Shown: piece after piece, positions 6,679-8,241 of the stretch
How the letters are laid out: each line of letters opens with the position of its first letter
Position numbering within the stretch: the first letter of the stretch is position 1
Notes under the pieces: generated by a model
Told to the model about the DNA's origin: nothing
The model's input: only the letters and a program-made list of their open reading frames with translations
The model's database searches: none
Position numbers and translations under genes: made by a program
Source of the DNA: Ilumatobacteraceae bacterium
GTDB taxonomy: Bacteria > Actinomycetota > Acidimicrobiia > Acidimicrobiales > Ilumatobacteraceae
Direction of reading: 5' to 3'
Assembly: GCA_025456105.1 (NCBI GenBank)
Contig: JALOLG010000043.1
Location: 1-8,241, forward strand
DNA: 8,241 nucleotides

Positions 6679-7401
6679 TCACGAGGTGGGCGGCGGCGCC
6701 GTCGCGGGCACGCTCGTCGTGGTCGTGGTCGCCGCGGGTGGGGGCGAGGCGAGCAGCACGGCGAAGTCGTCCCACACCAGCAGCTCGCCGGGCGCGGACG
6801 CCACGAAGTCGGGCGGGATGCCCACCTCGATCGGCTCGCCGTCGCGGGTGAACGTCACCTGGCCGATGCCGCCCAGCCGACCGAACGTGAGCACGAGCTG
6901 CGCGATCGCGAGCTGCTGATCGGTGGGCCGCAACCCGTCGGCGATCTCGCCGTCGAGGTCGATGATCGCCACGCCCCGGTCGACCGTGATCCCCGCCACG
7001 AGCCCGGCCGGCACCTCGGTGCGGAGCCCGACGCTCTCGGGCCCGGGCGGCGGCCCGTCCTCGAGGCGGGCCACCACCTGGACGAGCTCGACGGGGGAGG
7101 AGAACGGCGTCGTCTGGCTCTGGAGCTGGCCGCGCCCGATCACGAAGTACACCTGCACCTGCTCTTGCGCCACGAGGGTCGTGCTCGTGCTGGTGGTGGT
7201 CGACTCGTCGGGTGGGGTCGTCGCAGGCACCGTGGTCGTGGTGGTGGTGGTCGTGGTGGTCGTGGTGGTCTGGTCGAGCCCGAAGGGGATCTCCTCGGGC
7301 GGGATCGCCTCGAACGAGTCGCCGGTGGTGACGCCGCAGGCGCCGGCGACGAGCGCGACTGCGAAGCCGATCAGGGCGGCGGTGGGTGCGCGCCACCTCA
7401 T
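6679..7401 (-). CDS. GerMN-domain lipoprotein, short LpqB-like
   Basis: Predicted lipid-anchored extracytoplasmic protein of 240 residues, likely a partner of the sensor kinase encoded just upstream. Residues 1-22 form a lipoprotein signal: MRWR, a hydrophobic stretch, then AGAC with Cys22 as the lipidated residue. A run of 13 threonines (45-57) and more Thr/Ser/Pro to residue 75 make an extended linker. Residues about 80-198 fit a GerMN domain: [70 protein letters not shown] second Thr/Pro-rich tail covers 219-240. The start overlaps the kinase stop by 4 bases (ATGA). This matches the mtrB-lpqB order, but LpqB is usually over twice as long with a beta-propeller after GerMN, which is absent here. 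The stop is one base from that of era. Confidence 0.92.
   Translation of the reverse strand: MRWRAPTAALIGFAVALVAGACGVTTGDSFEAIPPEEIPFGLDQTTTTTTTTTTTTTVPATTPPDESTTTSTSTTLVAQEQVQVYFVIGRGQLQSQTTPFSSPVELVQVVARLEDGPPPGPESVGLRTEVPAGLVAGITVDRGVAIIDLDGEIADGLRPTDQQLAIAQLVLTFGRLGGIGQVTFTRDGEPIEVGIPPDFVASAPGELLVWDDFAVLLASPPPAATTTTTSVPATAPPPTS
7231..7269 (-). repeat. Thirteen-codon ACC/ACG threonine repeat
   Basis: Thirteen consecutive ACN codons (nine ACC, four ACG) encode a polythreonine linker in the GerMN lipoprotein. The triplet period means length changes would keep frame, so copy number could vary between strains. Such Thr runs are commonly O-mannosylated in actinobacteria; that is not shown here. 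Confidence 0.9.
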
Positions 7402-8241
7402 CGCTCGCCCTCCGCGGGCACGGTGACGACGAACCGGGCGCCGCCGCCGGGACGGTCCTCCACCCACGCCTCGCCGCCGAGCGCGTGCACGTGCTCGGCC
7501 ACGAGGGCGAGCCCGAGCCCCGACCCGGTCCGGTGCCGGGCCGCGCTGCCCCGGGCGAAGCGCTCGAAGATGCGGAGCTTCTCGCTCGCGGCCACACCCG
7601 GACCCGCGTCCTCGACGGCCACCGCCACGAGGCCCACCGGGCCGCGCTCGATCGAGACGCGGGTGGGGCCGCCGCCGTGGTGCTTGGCGTTGTCGAGCAG
7701 GTTCGTGAGCACGCGCTCGAACCGGACCTTGTCGAGTCGGGCCGTGGCCGGGGCGTCGGGCGCCACCTCGATCGGGACGTCGCGGTGCCCCGAGCGGTGG
7801 GCGATCCGGGCGCACACGTCGGCGATGTCGACCGACTCCGTGTGGAGGTCGGTGGCGCCGGCATCGATCCGCGACAGCTCGAGCAGGTCGAGCACCATCG
7901 CGTCGAAGCGACGGACCTGGTCGACGACGACGTCGAGCGCCTGCTGGGTGCGGTCGGGCAGGTCGGCGCGGCGCGCGTCGAGCACCTCGACGGCCGCGGT
8001 GAGCGCGGTGATGGGCGATCGCAGCTCGTGGCTCACGTCGGAGGCGAAGCGCTCCTCGCGCTCGATCCGGGTCTGGACGGCGTCGGCCATGTCGTTGAAG
8101 GAGCCGGCGAGGCGGTCGAGGTCGGGGTCGGCCGCAGCCGGCAGGCGCGCCCCGAGCGCTCCTTCGGCGATGTCGCCCGCCGCGTCGGCCACGTCGCTGA
8201 GCGGGCGCAGGAGGCGGCGGCTGGTGGACCACCCGCCGAAG
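7398..8241 (-). CDS. Sensor histidine kinase, MtrB-like, C-terminal 280 residues
   Basis: Membrane sensor kinase of a two-component system; the N-terminal transmembrane and sensing parts lie beyond the right edge. Numbering the visible part from the edge: a HAMP domain (about 8-60) with [20 protein letters not shown] and FNDMADAV; the HisKA dimerisation domain with H-box [16 protein letters not shown] (65-80), phosphoacceptor His71; and the HATPase_c domain with N-box [11 protein letters not shown] (178-188), G1 DAGPGV (211-216), F-box FERFARG (225-231) and G2 GSGLGLALV (239-247). The catalytic core looks intact. The frame stays open to the edge, so the GTG at 8192 is internal. Its stop overlaps the GerMN lipoprotein start as ATGA, so the two are coupled. 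By analogy with mtrA-mtrB-lpqB, a response regulator gene probably lies just outside, but it is not visible. Confidence 0.94.
   Translation of the reverse strand, partial: FGGWSTSRRLLRPLSDVADAAGDIAEGALGARLPAAADPDLDRLAGSFNDMADAVQTRIEREERFASDVSHELRSPITALTAAVEVLDARRADLPDRTQQALDVVVDQVRRFDAMVLDLLELSRIDAGATDLHTESVDIADVCARIAHRSGHRDVPIEVAPDAPATARLDKVRFERVLTNLLDNAKHHGGGPTRVSIERGPVGLVAVAVEDAGPGVAASEKLRIFERFARGSAARHRTGSGLGLALVAEHVHALGGEAWVEDRPGGGARFVVTVPAEGER

Noticed and set aside
7172..7269. Short repeated units that could suggest a CRISPR array or tandem-repeat locus
   Set aside because: It is a triplet codon repeat in a coding linker, with no spacers of constant size.
6923..7426. Plus-strand open frame with a polyvaline run
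   Set aside because: It is the reverse complement of the lipoprotein gene; the valine run is only the complement of the threonine codons.

Overview
The window is very GC-rich DNA, densely packed with genes, with bacterial gene structure throughout. Several traits point to an actinobacterium: an F420-dependent luciferase-like enzyme of the mycobacterial Rv1855c type, a FadD19-like acyl-CoA synthetase, an HtdZ-like MaoC hydratase, a histidine kinase coupled to a GerMN lipoprotein (the MtrB-LpqB arrangement), and genes that look leaderless. Threonine-rich linkers in the secreted protein and the overall style suggest class Acidimicrobiia, but that is inference and no rRNA is present to test it.

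Layout from left to right: a menaquinone pair on the minus strand (menF-type isochorismate synthase, cut by the left edge, and menG/ubiE, joined by a TGATG overlap); an acyl-CoA dehydrogenase (+); a fatty-acyl/steroid-type acyl-CoA synthetase (-); an F420-dependent LLM oxidoreductase (+); a MaoC-family (3R)-hydroxyacyl-CoA dehydratase (-); the ribosome-assembly GTPase Era (+); then a GerMN-domain lipoprotein and its upstream sensor histidine kinase (-), the latter cut by the right edge. No non-coding stretch exceeds about 85 bases. I found no tRNA, rRNA, CRISPR or insertion sequence.

Orientation alternates almost gene by gene, so the window holds three divergent and three convergent junctions. 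Each convergent junction has an inverted repeat at or beside it (2514-2540, 5240-5316, 6644-6661). The largest is a 31-position hairpin built from four copies of a CCGAGTG box. Most starts have no Shine-Dalgarno sequence but a TAnnnT-like -10 element 6-8 bases before the start codon, which suggests leaderless transcription. A perfect 8+4+8 dyad (1298-1317) sits over the start codon of the acyl-CoA dehydrogenase and looks like an operator.

Functionally, the dehydrogenase, CoA ligase and hydratase could serve successive steps of acyl-CoA activation and beta-oxidation, though each has its own promoter region. The menaquinone genes supply the respiratory quinone. The kinase-lipoprotein pair probably senses the cell envelope. 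I see no evidence for a wholly new defence or mobile system. The most distinctive items are the compact kinase/GerMN pair and the intergenic DNA elements.
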